Source: Streptococcus suis S735
GTDB lineage: Bacteria > Bacillota > Bacilli > Lactobacillales > Streptococcaceae
Direction of reading: 5' to 3'
Length of the DNA: 64,000 bases
Assembly: GCF_000294495.1 (NCBI RefSeq)
Contig: NC_018526.1
Coordinates: 496,001-560,000, forward strand
The position numbers and the translations under genes were made by a program. Shown here in pieces: positions 56,090 to 64,000 of the stretch. A model generated the notes under the pieces. It was given only the letters and a program-made list of their open reading frames with translations, was not told the DNA's origin and searched no databases. Each line of letters starts with the position of its first letter. The first letter of the stretch is position 1.

Positions 56090-56123
56090 GACTCCTTTAA
56101 AACAAAGAATAGTAGTAGGGGAT

Positions 56124-57293
56124 ATGAGAACAGTTTATATTATTGGTTCAAAAGGAATACCAGCAAAGTATGGTGGTTTCGAGACTTTCGTAGAAAAATT
56201 AACTGAGTATCAGAAAGATAAATCAATTAATTATTTTGTTGCATGTACAAGAGAAAATTCAGCAAAATCAGATATTACAGGAGAAGTTTTTGAACATAAT
56301 GGAGCAACATGTTTTAATATTGATGTGCCAAATATTGGTTCAGCAAAAGCCATTCTTTATGATATTATGGCTCTCAAGAAATCTATTGAAATTGCCAAAG
56401 ATAGAAATGATACCTCTCCAATTTTCTACATTCTTGCTTGTCGGATTGGTCCTTTCATTTATCTTTTTAAGAAGCAGATTGAATCAATTGGAGGTCAACT
56501 TTTCGTAAACCCAGACGGTCATGAATGGCTACGTGAAAAGTGGAGTTATCCCGTCCGACAGTATTGGAAATTTTCTGAGAGTTTGATGTTAAAATACGCT
56601 GATTTACTAATTTGTGATAGCAAAAATATTGAAAAATATATTCATGAAGATTATCGAAAATATGCTCCTGAAACATCTTATATTGCTTATGGAACAGACT
56701 TAGATAAATCACGCCTTTCTCCGACAGATAGTGTAGTACGTGAGTGGTATAAGGAGAAGGAAATTTCAGAAAATGATTACTATTTGGTTGTTGGACGATT
56801 TGTGCCTGAAAATAACTATGAAGTAATGATTCGAGAGTTTATGAAATCATATTCAAGAAAAGATTTTGTTTTGATAACGAATGTAGAGCATAATTCCTTT
56901 TATGAGAAATTGAAAAAAGAAACAGGGTTCGATAAAGATAAGCGTATAAAGTTTGTTGGAACAGTCTATAATCAGGAGCTGTTAAAATATATTCGTGAAA
57001 ATGCATTTGCTTATTTTCATGGTCACGAGGTTGGAGGAACGAACCCATCTTTACTTGAAGCACTTTCTTCTACTAAACTAAATCTTCTTCTAGATGTGGG
57101 CTTTAATAGAGAAGTAGGGGAAGAAGGAGCGAAATACTGGAATAAAGATAATCTTCACAGAGTTATTGACAGTTGTGAGCAATTATCACAAGAACAAATT
57201 AATGATATGGATAGTTTATCAACAAAACAAGTCAAAGAAAGATTTTCTTGGGATTTTATTGTTGATGAGTATGAGAAGTTGTTTAAAGGATAA
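56124..57293 (+). CDS. cps2F: Rhamnosyltransferase Cps2F (DUF1972/GT4)
   Basis: Second-sugar transferase, expected to add rhamnose to lipid-linked glucose. 389 residues, the length recalled for Cps2F. The N-terminal DUF1972 signature is IIGSKGIPAKYGGFETFVEKL (about 5-25); the C-terminal donor domain has VVGRFVPENNYEVMIREF (about 232) and HGHEVGGTNPSLLEAL (about 304-319). A rhamnosyltransferase fits the serotype 2 repeat, which contains rhamnose, and argues against serotype 14, whose repeat lacks it. Confidence 0.87.
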   Translation: MRTVYIIGSKGIPAKYGGFETFVEKLTEYQKDKSINYFVACTRENSAKSDITGEVFEHNGATCFNIDVPNIGSAKAILYDIMALKKSIEIAKDRNDTSPIFYILACRIGPFIYLFKKQIESIGGQLFVNPDGHEWLREKWSYPVRQYWKFSESLMLKYADLLICDSKNIEKYIHEDYRKYAPETSYIAYGTDLDKSRLSPTDSVVREWYKEKEISENDYYLVVGRFVPENNYEVMIREFMKSYSRKDFVLITNVEHNSFYEKLKKETGFDKDKRIKFVGTVYNQELLKYIRENAFAYFHGHEVGGTNPSLLEALSSTKLNLLLDVGFNREVGEEGAKYWNKDNLHRVIDSCEQLSQEQINDMDSLSTKQVKERFSWDFIVDEYEKLFKG

Positions 57294-57296
57294 GTT

Positions 57297-58454
57297 ATGA
57301 AAAAGATTCTATATCTCCATGCTGGAGCAGAATTATATGGGGCAGATAAGGTTCTCTTGGAACTTATAAAAGGCTTAGATAAGAATGAATTTGAAGCGCA
57401 TGTTATCCTACCTAATGATGGAGTCCTAGTGCCAGCATTAAGAGAAGTTGGTGCGCAAGTTGAAGTTATTAACTATCCAATTCTACGTAGGAAATATTTT
57501 AATCCAAAAGGGATTTTTGACTACTTCATATCATATCATCACTATTCTAAACAGATTGCTCAATATGCCATAGAAAATAAGGTTGACATAATTCACAATA
57601 ATACTACCGCTGTCTTAGAAGGCATTTATCTGAAGCGAAAACTCAAATTACCTTTGTTGTGGCATGTTCATGAGATTATTGTCAAACCTAAATTCATCTC
57701 TGATTCGATCAATTTTTTAATGGGGCGTTTTGCTGATAAGATTGTGACAGTTTCACAGGCTGTGGCAAACCATATAAAACAATCACCTCATATCAAAGAT
57801 GACCAAATCAGTGTAATCTACAATGGGGTAGATAATAAAGTGTATTATCAGTCCGATGCTCGGTCTGTTCGAGAAAGATTTGACATTGACGAAGAGGCTC
57901 TTGTCATTGGTATGGTCGGTCGAGTCAATGCGTGGAAAGGACAAGGAGATTTTTTAGAAGCAGTTGCTCCTATACTCGAACAGAATCCAAAAGCTATCGC
58001 CTTTATAGCAGGAAGTGCTTTTGAAGGAGAAGAGTGGCGAGTAGTAGAATTAGAAAAGAAGATTTCTCAATTAAAGGTCTCTTCTCAAGTCAGACGAATT
58101 GATTATTATGCAAATACCACTGAATTATATAATATGTTTGATATTTTTGTACTTCCAAGTACTAATCCAGACCCTCTACCAACGGTTGTACTAGAAGCAA
58201 TGGCATGCGGTAAACCTGTTGTCGGTTACCGACATGGTGGTGTTTGTGAGATGGTGAAAGAAGGTGTTAACGGTTTCTTAGTCACTCCGAACTCACCGTT
58301 AAATTTATCAAAAGTAATTCTTCAGTTATCGGAAAATATAAATCTCAGAAAAAAAATTGGTAATAATTCTATAGAACGTCAAAAAGAACATTTTTCGTTA
58401 AAAAGCTATGTAAAAAATTTTTCGAAAGTCTACACCTCCCTCAAAGTATACTGA
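57297..58454 (+). CDS. cps2G: Glycosyltransferase Cps2G (GT4)
   Basis: Cytoplasmic-face GT-B enzyme adding a capsule sugar (a galactose in the serotype 2 model). 385 residues. N-terminal YLHAGAELYGADKVLLEL (about 5-22); donor site MVGRVNAWKGQGDFLEA (about 204-220) and the GT4 E-x7-E-like motif STNPDPLPTVVLEAMACGKP (about 287-306). The gap from cps2F is only 3 bases, so the two are tightly coupled. After it the operon is interrupted by about 390 non-coding bases with MITE-like repeats. Confidence 0.87.
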   Translation: MKKILYLHAGAELYGADKVLLELIKGLDKNEFEAHVILPNDGVLVPALREVGAQVEVINYPILRRKYFNPKGIFDYFISYHHYSKQIAQYAIENKVDIIHNNTTAVLEGIYLKRKLKLPLLWHVHEIIVKPKFISDSINFLMGRFADKIVTVSQAVANHIKQSPHIKDDQISVIYNGVDNKVYYQSDARSVRERFDIDEEALVIGMVGRVNAWKGQGDFLEAVAPILEQNPKAIAFIAGSAFEGEEWRVVELEKKISQLKVSSQVRRIDYYANTTELYNMFDIFVLPSTNPDPLPTVVLEAMACGKPVVGYRHGGVCEMVKEGVNGFLVTPNSPLNLSKVILQLSENINLRKKIGNNSIERQKEHFSLKSYVKNFSKVYTSLKVY

Positions 58455-58544
58455 TTGGCTGAAGTGAATGCTTTAGTATAGCGATTTATCGTATTATCAT
58501 TCGATAAAACAAATGTTCAGAAACAGTTATAAGTTATTTCTAAA

Positions 58545-58643
58545 GGGCACCTCTATAAACTCCCAAAATTGCGAATTTGGAGTTACGAAAGCCTTGTTAA
58601 ATCAACATTTTAAATTTTAGAAAATTAGTTTTTAGAGCTCCCC
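58545..58643. repeat. MITE-like element, copy 1, in the cps operon
   Basis: About 99 bases with imperfect 17-base terminal inverted repeats: GGGCACCTCTATAAACT at 58545 and, inverted, GGGGAGCTCTAAAAACT ending at 58643 (3 mismatches). No coding capacity. The sequence between cps2G and copy 1 (58455-58544) shows nothing recognisable. Confidence 0.6.
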
Positions 58644-58663
58644 TAAAATAGAAGATAACAGAA

Positions 58664-58757
58664 GGGAGCCTTCAAAAACTTCATTTTTAATTGGATTGTA
58701 GAAAAACTGTTAAATCAATATTTAGATTTTTAGGAGTTCAGTTTTTGGGGGGAGAGC
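58664..58757. repeat. MITE-like element, copy 2, in the cps operon
   Basis: About 94 bases related to copy 1: both share a GTTAAATCAAYATTTWRATT core, a GGGnnCCT...AAAACT left end and an AGTTTTT-rich right end followed by G/C-rich bases. It is more diverged, with weaker terminal pairing. It ends 85 bases before cps2H. Confidence 0.5.
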
Positions 58758-58842
58758 TTAATAATCTATGCACTATATTTCGAAAAATATATGGTGTAAA
58801 ATCAGAACTGATGGTCGTGGCAAAAAAGAGAATGAGGAATTT

Positions 58843-60213
58843 ATGAAAATTATTTCTTTTACAATGGTTAATAACGAAAGTGAGATAATAGAGTCATTTA
58901 TACGGTATAATTATAACTTTATTGACGAGATGGTCATTATTGATAATGGTTGTACAGATAACACGATGCAAATTATTTTTAATTTGATTAAAGAGGGATA
59001 TAAAATATCCGTATATGATGAGTCTTTAGAGGCATATAATCAGTATCGACTTGATAATAAATATCTAACGAAAATAATTGCTGAAAAAAATCCAGATTTG
59101 ATAATACCTTTGGATGCGGATGAATTTTTAACAGCCGATTCAAATCCACGGAAACTTTTGGAACAACTGGACTTAGAAAAGATACATTATGTGAATTGGC
59201 AATGGTTTGTTATGACTAAAAAAGATGATATTAATGAATCGTTTATACCACGTAGAATGCAATATTGTTTTGAAAAACCTGTTTGGCATCATTCTGATGG
59301 TAAACCAGTTACTAAATGTATAATTTCCGCTAAGTATTACAAAAAAATGAATTTAAAGCTATCGATGGGACATCACACTGTTTTTGGTAACCCAAATGTA
59401 AGGATAGAACATCATAATGATTTGAAATTTGCACATTATCGAGCTATTAGCCAAGAGCAATTAATTTATAAAACAATTTGTTACACTATTCGCGATATTG
59501 CTACTATGGAGAACAATATCGAAACAGCTCAAAGAACAAATCAGATGGCGCTCATTGAATCTGGCGTGGATATGTGGGAAACGGCGAGAGAAGCCTCTTA
59601 TTCAGGTTATGATTGTAATGTTATACATGCACCAATTGATTTAAGTTTTTGTAAAGAAAATATTGTAATAAAATATAACGAACTATCCAGAGAAACAGTA
59701 GCAGAACGCGTGATGAAAACGGGAAGAGAAATGGCTGTTCGTGCATATAATGTGGAGCGAAAACAAAAAGAAAAGAAATTTCTAAAACCTATTATATTTG
59801 TATTAGATGGGTTAAAAGGAGATGAGTATATTCATCCCAATCCATCAAATCATTTGACGATCTTAACTGAAATGTATAACGTCAGAGGCTTACTTACCGA
59901 TAATCACCAAATTAAATTTCTCAAAGTTAATTATAGATTAATTATAACTCCAGATTTTGCTAAGTTTTTACCGCATGAATTTATTGTTGTACCAGATACC
60001 TTGGATATAGAGCAAGTTAAAAGCCAGTATGTTGGTACAGGTGTAGACTTGTCAAAGATTATTTCTTTAAAAGAGTATCGAAAAGAGATAGGCTTTATTG
60101 GTAATTTGTATGCGCTTTTAGGATTTGTTCCGAATATGCTCAATAGAATTTATCTATATATTCAGAGAAACGGTATTGCAAACACTATTATAAAAATCAA
60201 GTCGAGATTGTGA
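58843..60213 (+). CDS. cps2H: Glycosyltransferase Cps2H (GT2-like)
   Basis: Putative capsule glycosyltransferase. 456 residues from the ATG at 58843, which has GAGGAATTT in front and gives the length recalled for Cps2H; the frame is open 25 codons upstream but without an SD. The N-terminal half is GT-A-like: FTMVNNESEIIESFIRYN (about 5-22), VIIDNGCTDNTM (about 30) and the metal-binding DxD-type PLDADEFL (about 88-95). A His-rich segment (MGHHTVFGNPN, EHHNDLKFAHYR) follows. Acceptor and donor cannot be read from sequence. AT-rich, like the rest of the serotype-specific part. Confidence 0.83.
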   Translation: MKIISFTMVNNESEIIESFIRYNYNFIDEMVIIDNGCTDNTMQIIFNLIKEGYKISVYDESLEAYNQYRLDNKYLTKIIAEKNPDLIIPLDADEFLTADSNPRKLLEQLDLEKIHYVNWQWFVMTKKDDINESFIPRRMQYCFEKPVWHHSDGKPVTKCIISAKYYKKMNLKLSMGHHTVFGNPNVRIEHHNDLKFAHYRAISQEQLIYKTICYTIRDIATMENNIETAQRTNQMALIESGVDMWETAREASYSGYDCNVIHAPIDLSFCKENIVIKYNELSRETVAERVMKTGREMAVRAYNVERKQKEKKFLKPIIFVLDGLKGDEYIHPNPSNHLTILTEMYNVRGLLTDNHQIKFLKVNYRLIITPDFAKFLPHEFIVVPDTLDIEQVKSQYVGTGVDLSKIISLKEYRKEIGFIGNLYALLGFVPNMLNRIYLYIQRNGIANTIIKIKSRL

Positions 60214-60247
60214 GAGTTGTTTACTTTTATTTGTAATTTTAAAAGTA

Positions 60248-61480
60248 ATGCAGGCAGATAGGAGAAAAACGTTTGGAAAAATGAGAATAAGAATTAATAA
60301 TTTGTTTTTTGTTGCCATAGCGTTTATGGGCATAATTATTAGTAATTCGCAAGTTGTTCTAGCGATAGGCAAAGCTTCTGTGATTCAGTATCTATCTTAT
60401 TTAGTTTTGATTTTATGTATAGTTAATGATTTATTAAAAAATAACAAACATATTGTAGTTTATAAATTAGGGTATTTGTTTCTTATTATATTTTTATTTA
60501 CTATCGGAATATGTCAGCAAATTCTTCCTATAACAACTAAAATATATTTATCAATTTCAATGATGATTATTTCAGTTTTAGCAACGTTGCCAATAAGTTT
60601 GATAAAAGATATTGATGATTTTAGACGGATTTCAAATCATTTGTTATTCGCTCTTTTTATAACTTCGATATTAGGAATAATGATGGGGGCAACGATGTTC
60701 ACGGGGGCAGTAGAAGGTATCGGTTTTAGTCAGGGTTTTAATGGAGGATTGACGCATAAGAACTTTTTTGGAATAACTATTTTAATGGGGTTCGTATTAA
60801 CTTACTTGGCGTATAAGTATGGTTCCTATAAAAGAACGGATCGTTTTATTTTAGGATTAGAATTGTTTTTGATTCTTATTTCAAACACACGCTCAGTTTA
60901 TTTAATACTATTGCTTTTTCTATTTCTTGTTAATCTTGACAAAATCAAAATAGAACAAAGACAATGGAGTACGCTTAAATATATTTCCATGCTATTTTGT
61001 GCTATTTTTTTATACTATTTCTTTGGTTTTTTAATAACACATAGTGATTCTTACGCTCATCGCGTTAATGGTCTTATTAATTTTTTTGAGTATTATAGAA
61101 ATGATTGGTTCCATCTAATGTTTGGTGCAGCGGATTTGGCATATGGGGATTTAACTTTAGACTATGCTATAAGGGTTAGACGCGTTTTAGGTTGGAATGG
61201 AACGCTTGAAATGCCCTTACTGAGTATTATGTTAAAAAATGGTTTTATCGGTCTGGTAGGGTATGGGATTGTTTTATATAAACTTTATCGTAATGTAAGA
61301 ATATTAAAAACAGATAATATAAAAACAATAGGAAAGTCTGTATTTATCATTGTAGTCCTATCTGCAACAGTAGAAAATTATATTGTAAATTTAAGTTTTG
61401 TATTTATGCCAATATGTTTTTGTTTATTAAATTCTATATCTACTATGGAATCAACTATTAACAAACAACTGCAAACATAA
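60248..61480 (+). CDS. cps2I: Capsule polymerase Cps2I (Wzy)
   Basis: Polymerises lipid-linked capsule repeat units on the outer face of the membrane. 410 residues with about ten to eleven hydrophobic helices and one large external loop (around 300-340, ITHSDSYAHRVNGLINFFEY, NDWFHLMFGAADLAYGD), the O-antigen-polymerase topology. GLTHKNFFGITILMGFVLTY is the conserved HKN-type motif of this family. The start is uncertain: the ATG at 60248 has no SD, and an in-frame ATG at 60281 (399 residues) is preceded by TTGGAAAA. Confidence 0.88.
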   Translation: MQADRRKTFGKMRIRINNLFFVAIAFMGIIISNSQVVLAIGKASVIQYLSYLVLILCIVNDLLKNNKHIVVYKLGYLFLIIFLFTIGICQQILPITTKIYLSISMMIISVLATLPISLIKDIDDFRRISNHLLFALFITSILGIMMGATMFTGAVEGIGFSQGFNGGLTHKNFFGITILMGFVLTYLAYKYGSYKRTDRFILGLELFLILISNTRSVYLILLLFLFLVNLDKIKIEQRQWSTLKYISMLFCAIFLYYFFGFLITHSDSYAHRVNGLINFFEYYRNDWFHLMFGAADLAYGDLTLDYAIRVRRVLGWNGTLEMPLLSIMLKNGFIGLVGYGIVLYKLYRNVRILKTDNIKTIGKSVFIIVVLSATVENYIVNLSFVFMPICFCLLNSISTMESTINKQLQT

Positions 61481-61618
61481 ATTGGCAGGAATAGAGTTTT
61501 GAGTTGCTATTAATTTGGTAGAGCATATGTTCTATAGGTGGCAAGATAGAAGATAGTATTTTTTACATGATGATTTTTATGATAGCAAAGCAAGTTACGG
61601 CATAAAAGGAATTAGAGG

Positions 61619-62617
61619 ATGGAAAAAGTCAGCATTATTGTACCTATTTTTAATACGGAAAAGTACTTAAGAGAGTGTTTAGATAGCATTATTTCCCAAT
61701 CGTATACTAATCTAGAGATTCTTTTGATAGATGACGGTTCTTCAGATTCATCAACGGATATATGTTTGGAATACGCAGAGCAAGATGGTAGAATAAAACT
61801 TTTCCGGTTACCAAATGGTGGTGTTTCAAACGCAAGGAATTACGGTATCAAAAATAGCACAGCAAATTATATTATGTTTGTAGATTCTGATGATATTGTT
61901 GACGGCAACATTGTTGAGTCCTTATACACCTGTTTAAAAGAGAATGATAGTGATTTGTCGGGAGGGTTACTTGCTACTTTTGATGGAAATTATCAAGAAT
62001 CTGAGCTGCAAAAGTGTCAAATTGATTTGGAAGAGATAAAAGAGGTGCGAGACTTAGGAAATGAAAATTTTCCAAATCATTATATGAGCGGTATCTTTAA
62101 TAGCCCTTGTTGCAAACTTTATAAGAATATATATATAAACAAAGGTTTTGACACTGAACAGTGGTTAGGAGAGGACTTATTATTTAATCTAAATTATTTA
62201 AAGAATATAAAAAAAGTCAGCTATGTAAACAGAAATCTTTATTTTGCTAGAAGAGGTATACAAAGTACTACAAATACGTTTAAAAAAGATGTTTTTATTC
62301 AATTAGAAAATTTAGAAGAAAAAACTTTTGATTTGTTTGTTAAAATATTTGGTGGACAATATGAATTTTCTGTTTTTAAAGAGACGCTACAGTGGCATAT
62401 TATTTATTATAGCTTATTAATGTTCAAAAATGGAGATGAATCGCTTCCAAAGAAATTGCATATATTTAAGTATTTATACAATAGGCATTCTTTAGATACT
62501 CTAAGTATTAAACGAACGTCCTCTGTTTTTAAAAGAATATGTAAATTAATTGTTGCTAATAATTTGTTTAAAATTTTTTTAAATACTTTAATTAGGGAAG
62601 AAAAAAATAATGATTAA
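61619..62617 (+). CDS. cps2J: Glycosyltransferase Cps2J (GT2)
   Basis: GT-A fold capsule transferase for side-chain synthesis. 332 residues. VSIIVPIFNTEKYLRECLDS (about 4-23), LLIDDGSSDSSTDICLEYA (about 36-54), NGGVSNARNYG (about 69) and the DxD MFVDSDDIVDG (about 87-97). EDLLFNLNYLKNI is the second acidic motif. Its end overlaps cps2K by 8 bases. It is paralogous to Cps2K (similar N-terminal halves), suggesting an old duplication. The 138 bases before it hold no recognisable element. Confidence 0.9.
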   Translation: MEKVSIIVPIFNTEKYLRECLDSIISQSYTNLEILLIDDGSSDSSTDICLEYAEQDGRIKLFRLPNGGVSNARNYGIKNSTANYIMFVDSDDIVDGNIVESLYTCLKENDSDLSGGLLATFDGNYQESELQKCQIDLEEIKEVRDLGNENFPNHYMSGIFNSPCCKLYKNIYINKGFDTEQWLGEDLLFNLNYLKNIKKVSYVNRNLYFARRGIQSTTNTFKKDVFIQLENLEEKTFDLFVKIFGGQYEFSVFKETLQWHIIYYSLLMFKNGDESLPKKLHIFKYLYNRHSLDTLSIKRTSSVFKRICKLIVANNLFKIFLNTLIREEKNND

Positions 62618-63614
62618 CATTTCTATCATCGTCCCAATTTACAATGTTGAACAATATCTATCCAAGTGTATAAATAGCATTGTAAATCAGACCTACAAAC
62701 ATATAGAGATTCTTCTGGTGAATGACGGTAGTACGGATAATTCGGAAGAAATTTGTTTAGCATATGCGAAGAAAGATAGTCGCATTCGTTATTTTAAAAA
62801 AGAGAACGGCGGGCTATCAGATGCCCGTAATTATGGCATAAGTCGCGCCAAGGGTGACTACTTAGCTTTTATAGACTCAGATGATTTTATTCATTCGGAG
62901 TTCATCCAACGTTTACACGAAGCAATTGAGAGAGAGAATGCCCTTGTGGCAGTTGCTGGTTATGATAGGGTAGATGCTTCGGGGCATTTCTTAACAGCAG
63001 AGCCGCTTCCTACAAATCAGGCTGTTCTGAGCGGCAGGAATGTTTGTAAAAAGCTGCTAGAGGCGGATGGTCATCGCTTTGTGGTGGCCTGGAATAAACT
63101 CTATAAAAAAGAACTATTTGAAGATTTTCGATTTGAAAAGGGTAAGATTCATGAAGATGAATACTTCACTTATCGCTTGCTCTATGAGTTAGAAAAAGTT
63201 GCAATAGTTAAGGAGTGCTTGTACTATTATGTTGACCGAGAAAATAGTATCATAACTTCTAGTATGACTGACCATCGCTTCCATTGCCTACTGGAATTTC
63301 AAAATGAACGAATGGACTTCTATGAAAGTAGAGGAGATAAAGAGCTCTTACTAGAGTGTTATCGTTCATTTTTAGCCTTTGCTGTTTTGTTTTTAGGCAA
63401 ATATAATCATTGGTTGAGCAAACAGCAAAAGAAGCTTCTCCAAACGCTATTTAGAATTGTATATAAACAATTGAAGCAAAATAAGCGACTTGCTTTACTA
63501 ATGAATGCTTATTATTTGGTAGGGTGTCTTCATCTTAATTTTAGTGTCTTTCTGAAAACGGGGAAAGATAAAATTCAAGAAAGATTGAGAAGAAGTGAAA
63601 GTAGTACTCGGTAA
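62610..63614 (+). CDS. cps2K: Galactosyltransferase Cps2K (GT2), Trp161 form
   Basis: GT-A transferase that adds the side-chain sugar that later carries sialic acid. 334 residues. ISIIVPIYNVEQYLSKCINS (about 4-23), LLVNDGSTDNSEEICLAYA, NGGLSDARNYGISRAKGDYL and the DxD FIDSDDF (about 88-94). Residue 161 is Trp (TGG at 63090-63092, in VVAWNKLYKK). In S. suis this residue separates serotypes 2 and 14 (Trp, galactose) from 1/2 and 1 (Cys, N-acetylgalactosamine). It overlaps cps2J by 8 bases. Confidence 0.92.
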   Translation: MINISIIVPIYNVEQYLSKCINSIVNQTYKHIEILLVNDGSTDNSEEICLAYAKKDSRIRYFKKENGGLSDARNYGISRAKGDYLAFIDSDDFIHSEFIQRLHEAIERENALVAVAGYDRVDASGHFLTAEPLPTNQAVLSGRNVCKKLLEADGHRFVVAWNKLYKKELFEDFRFEKGKIHEDEYFTYRLLYELEKVAIVKECLYYYVDRENSIITSSMTDHRFHCLLEFQNERMDFYESRGDKELLLECYRSFLAFAVLFLGKYNHWLSKQQKKLLQTLFRIVYKQLKQNKRLALLMNAYYLVGCLHLNFSVFLKTGKDKIQERLRRSESSTR

Positions 63615-63653
63615 GAATGTTGTAATAAATGGTTGAAAGAAAAGGGGATTAAA

Positions 63654-63965
63654 ATGAATCCAACAAATAGTAGAATAGCACTCTTTGATACGATTAAATG
63701 TATCATGGTACTTTGTGTTATTTTTACACATCTGGATTGGTCTGTTGAGCAGCGTCAATGGTTTATCTTTCCGTATTTCGTTGACATGGCTGTTCCAATT
63801 TTTCTGTTGCTTTCTGCCTATTTTCGAACGAATAAGTGGAATACAAAACAAGAGACGCTAAAGCTCAAGTTCAGCAGTGGTATAAAAGAAAGTATAAACA
63901 TGCTTTGTCTCTATGCTATCGTGATGGCTGTTAATGTTTTATTGAGCTATTCGAGAACCATCTGA
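63654..63965 (+). pseudogene. cps2L: Truncated acyltransferase_3 protein (cps2L position)
   Basis: 103 residues with the N-terminal part of an acyltransferase-3 membrane O-acetyltransferase: RIALFDTIKCIMVLCVIFTH (about 6-25, with the conserved His) and DMAVPIFLLLSAYF (about 45-58). Full-length members have about 330 residues and ten helices; here the frame stops after about three, and several stops follow in the same frame (TGA TAG ... TAA). RBS AAAGGGGATT is intact. It is probably a decayed gene; the sequence ends 35 bases later, so a continuation in another frame cannot be excluded. Confidence 0.7.
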
Positions 63966-64000
63966 TAGGAGTAAAGCCTTTTTCAGGTTCTTCATCGCTC

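Noticed and set aside
51070..63965. Serotype 14 or serotype 1 capsule locus
   Set aside because: A DUF1972 rhamnosyltransferase fits the rhamnose-containing serotype 2 group, and Trp161 excludes the Cys forms. The downstream sialic acid genes are outside the window, so this is a judgement and not a proof.

Overview
The window is chromosomal DNA of a low-GC Gram-positive streptococcus and is best read as Streptococcus suis, most likely serotype 2. Three things support this. A 1141-residue YSIRK-type surface protein carries the IdeS-like cysteine-protease core of the IgM protease Ide_Ssuis, with Cys195, His351 and Asp373 at the expected places. The gene order from a DegV-type gene through a MocR-type regulator and yaaA into a Wzy-dependent capsule operon is that described upstream of the S. 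suis cps locus. The capsule proteins have the lengths recalled for Cps2A-Cps2K. The capsule genes include a DUF1972 rhamnosyltransferase (the serotype 2 unit contains rhamnose, serotype 14 does not), and CpsK residue 161 is Trp, the form found in serotypes 2 and 14 rather than 1/2 and 1.

Layout. 1-5.3 kb (mostly minus strand): lysS; a DUF368 carrier-lipid transporter / YbaK deacylase / histidine phosphatase operon; the thiamine importer thiT behind a TPP riboswitch; a membrane-anchored GH25 muramidase. 5.3-10.3 kb: an ECF S-component with a DUF4430 lipoprotein, then ftsW-ppc. 10.3-11.9 kb: an ECF sigma factor and its anti-sigma factor behind an ECF-type promoter. 12.2-17.9 kb: tuf, tpiA, a HAD phosphatase, an HD-domain phosphohydrolase, a TauE/SafE permease and a DUF1934 protein. 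17.9-19.4 kb: an IS30-family insertion sequence. 19.5-28.4 kb: adenosine deaminase, a GntR-regulated ABC exporter, dnaE, and the glycolytic pair pfkA-pyk. 28.5-32 kb: the immunoglobulin protease with a 57-residue tandem repeat. 32.2-36.7 kb: a glycine/D-amino-acid oxidase-like enzyme, an SGNH hydrolase, a signal-peptidase-I-like protein lacking the catalytic dyad, and glmS with two NagR-type operators. 36.8-39 kb: a polar amino-acid ABC importer. 39-40.8 kb: a hairpin-rich extragenic region plus relics of IS110- and ISL3-family transposases. 40.8-50.9 kb: a metallo-beta-lactamase-fold hydrolase, dinG, proBAC, a TetR/DegV divergent pair, a MocR regulator and yaaA. 51-64 kb: the capsule operon cps2A-cps2K and a truncated acyltransferase (cps2L position).

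Themes. Much of the window serves the cell envelope: DUF368 recycling of undecaprenyl phosphate, FtsW, GH25, GlmS supplying amino sugars, and the capsule operon, which draws on the same carrier lipid. Central carbon metabolism (ppc, tpiA, pfkA, pyk) and proline synthesis are also present. Several genes have a near-consensus -10 box only 6-7 bases before the start codon and should give leaderless transcripts. No rRNA, tRNA, CRISPR array or prophage was seen. All functions are read from sequence motifs and family knowledge; no database search was possible.
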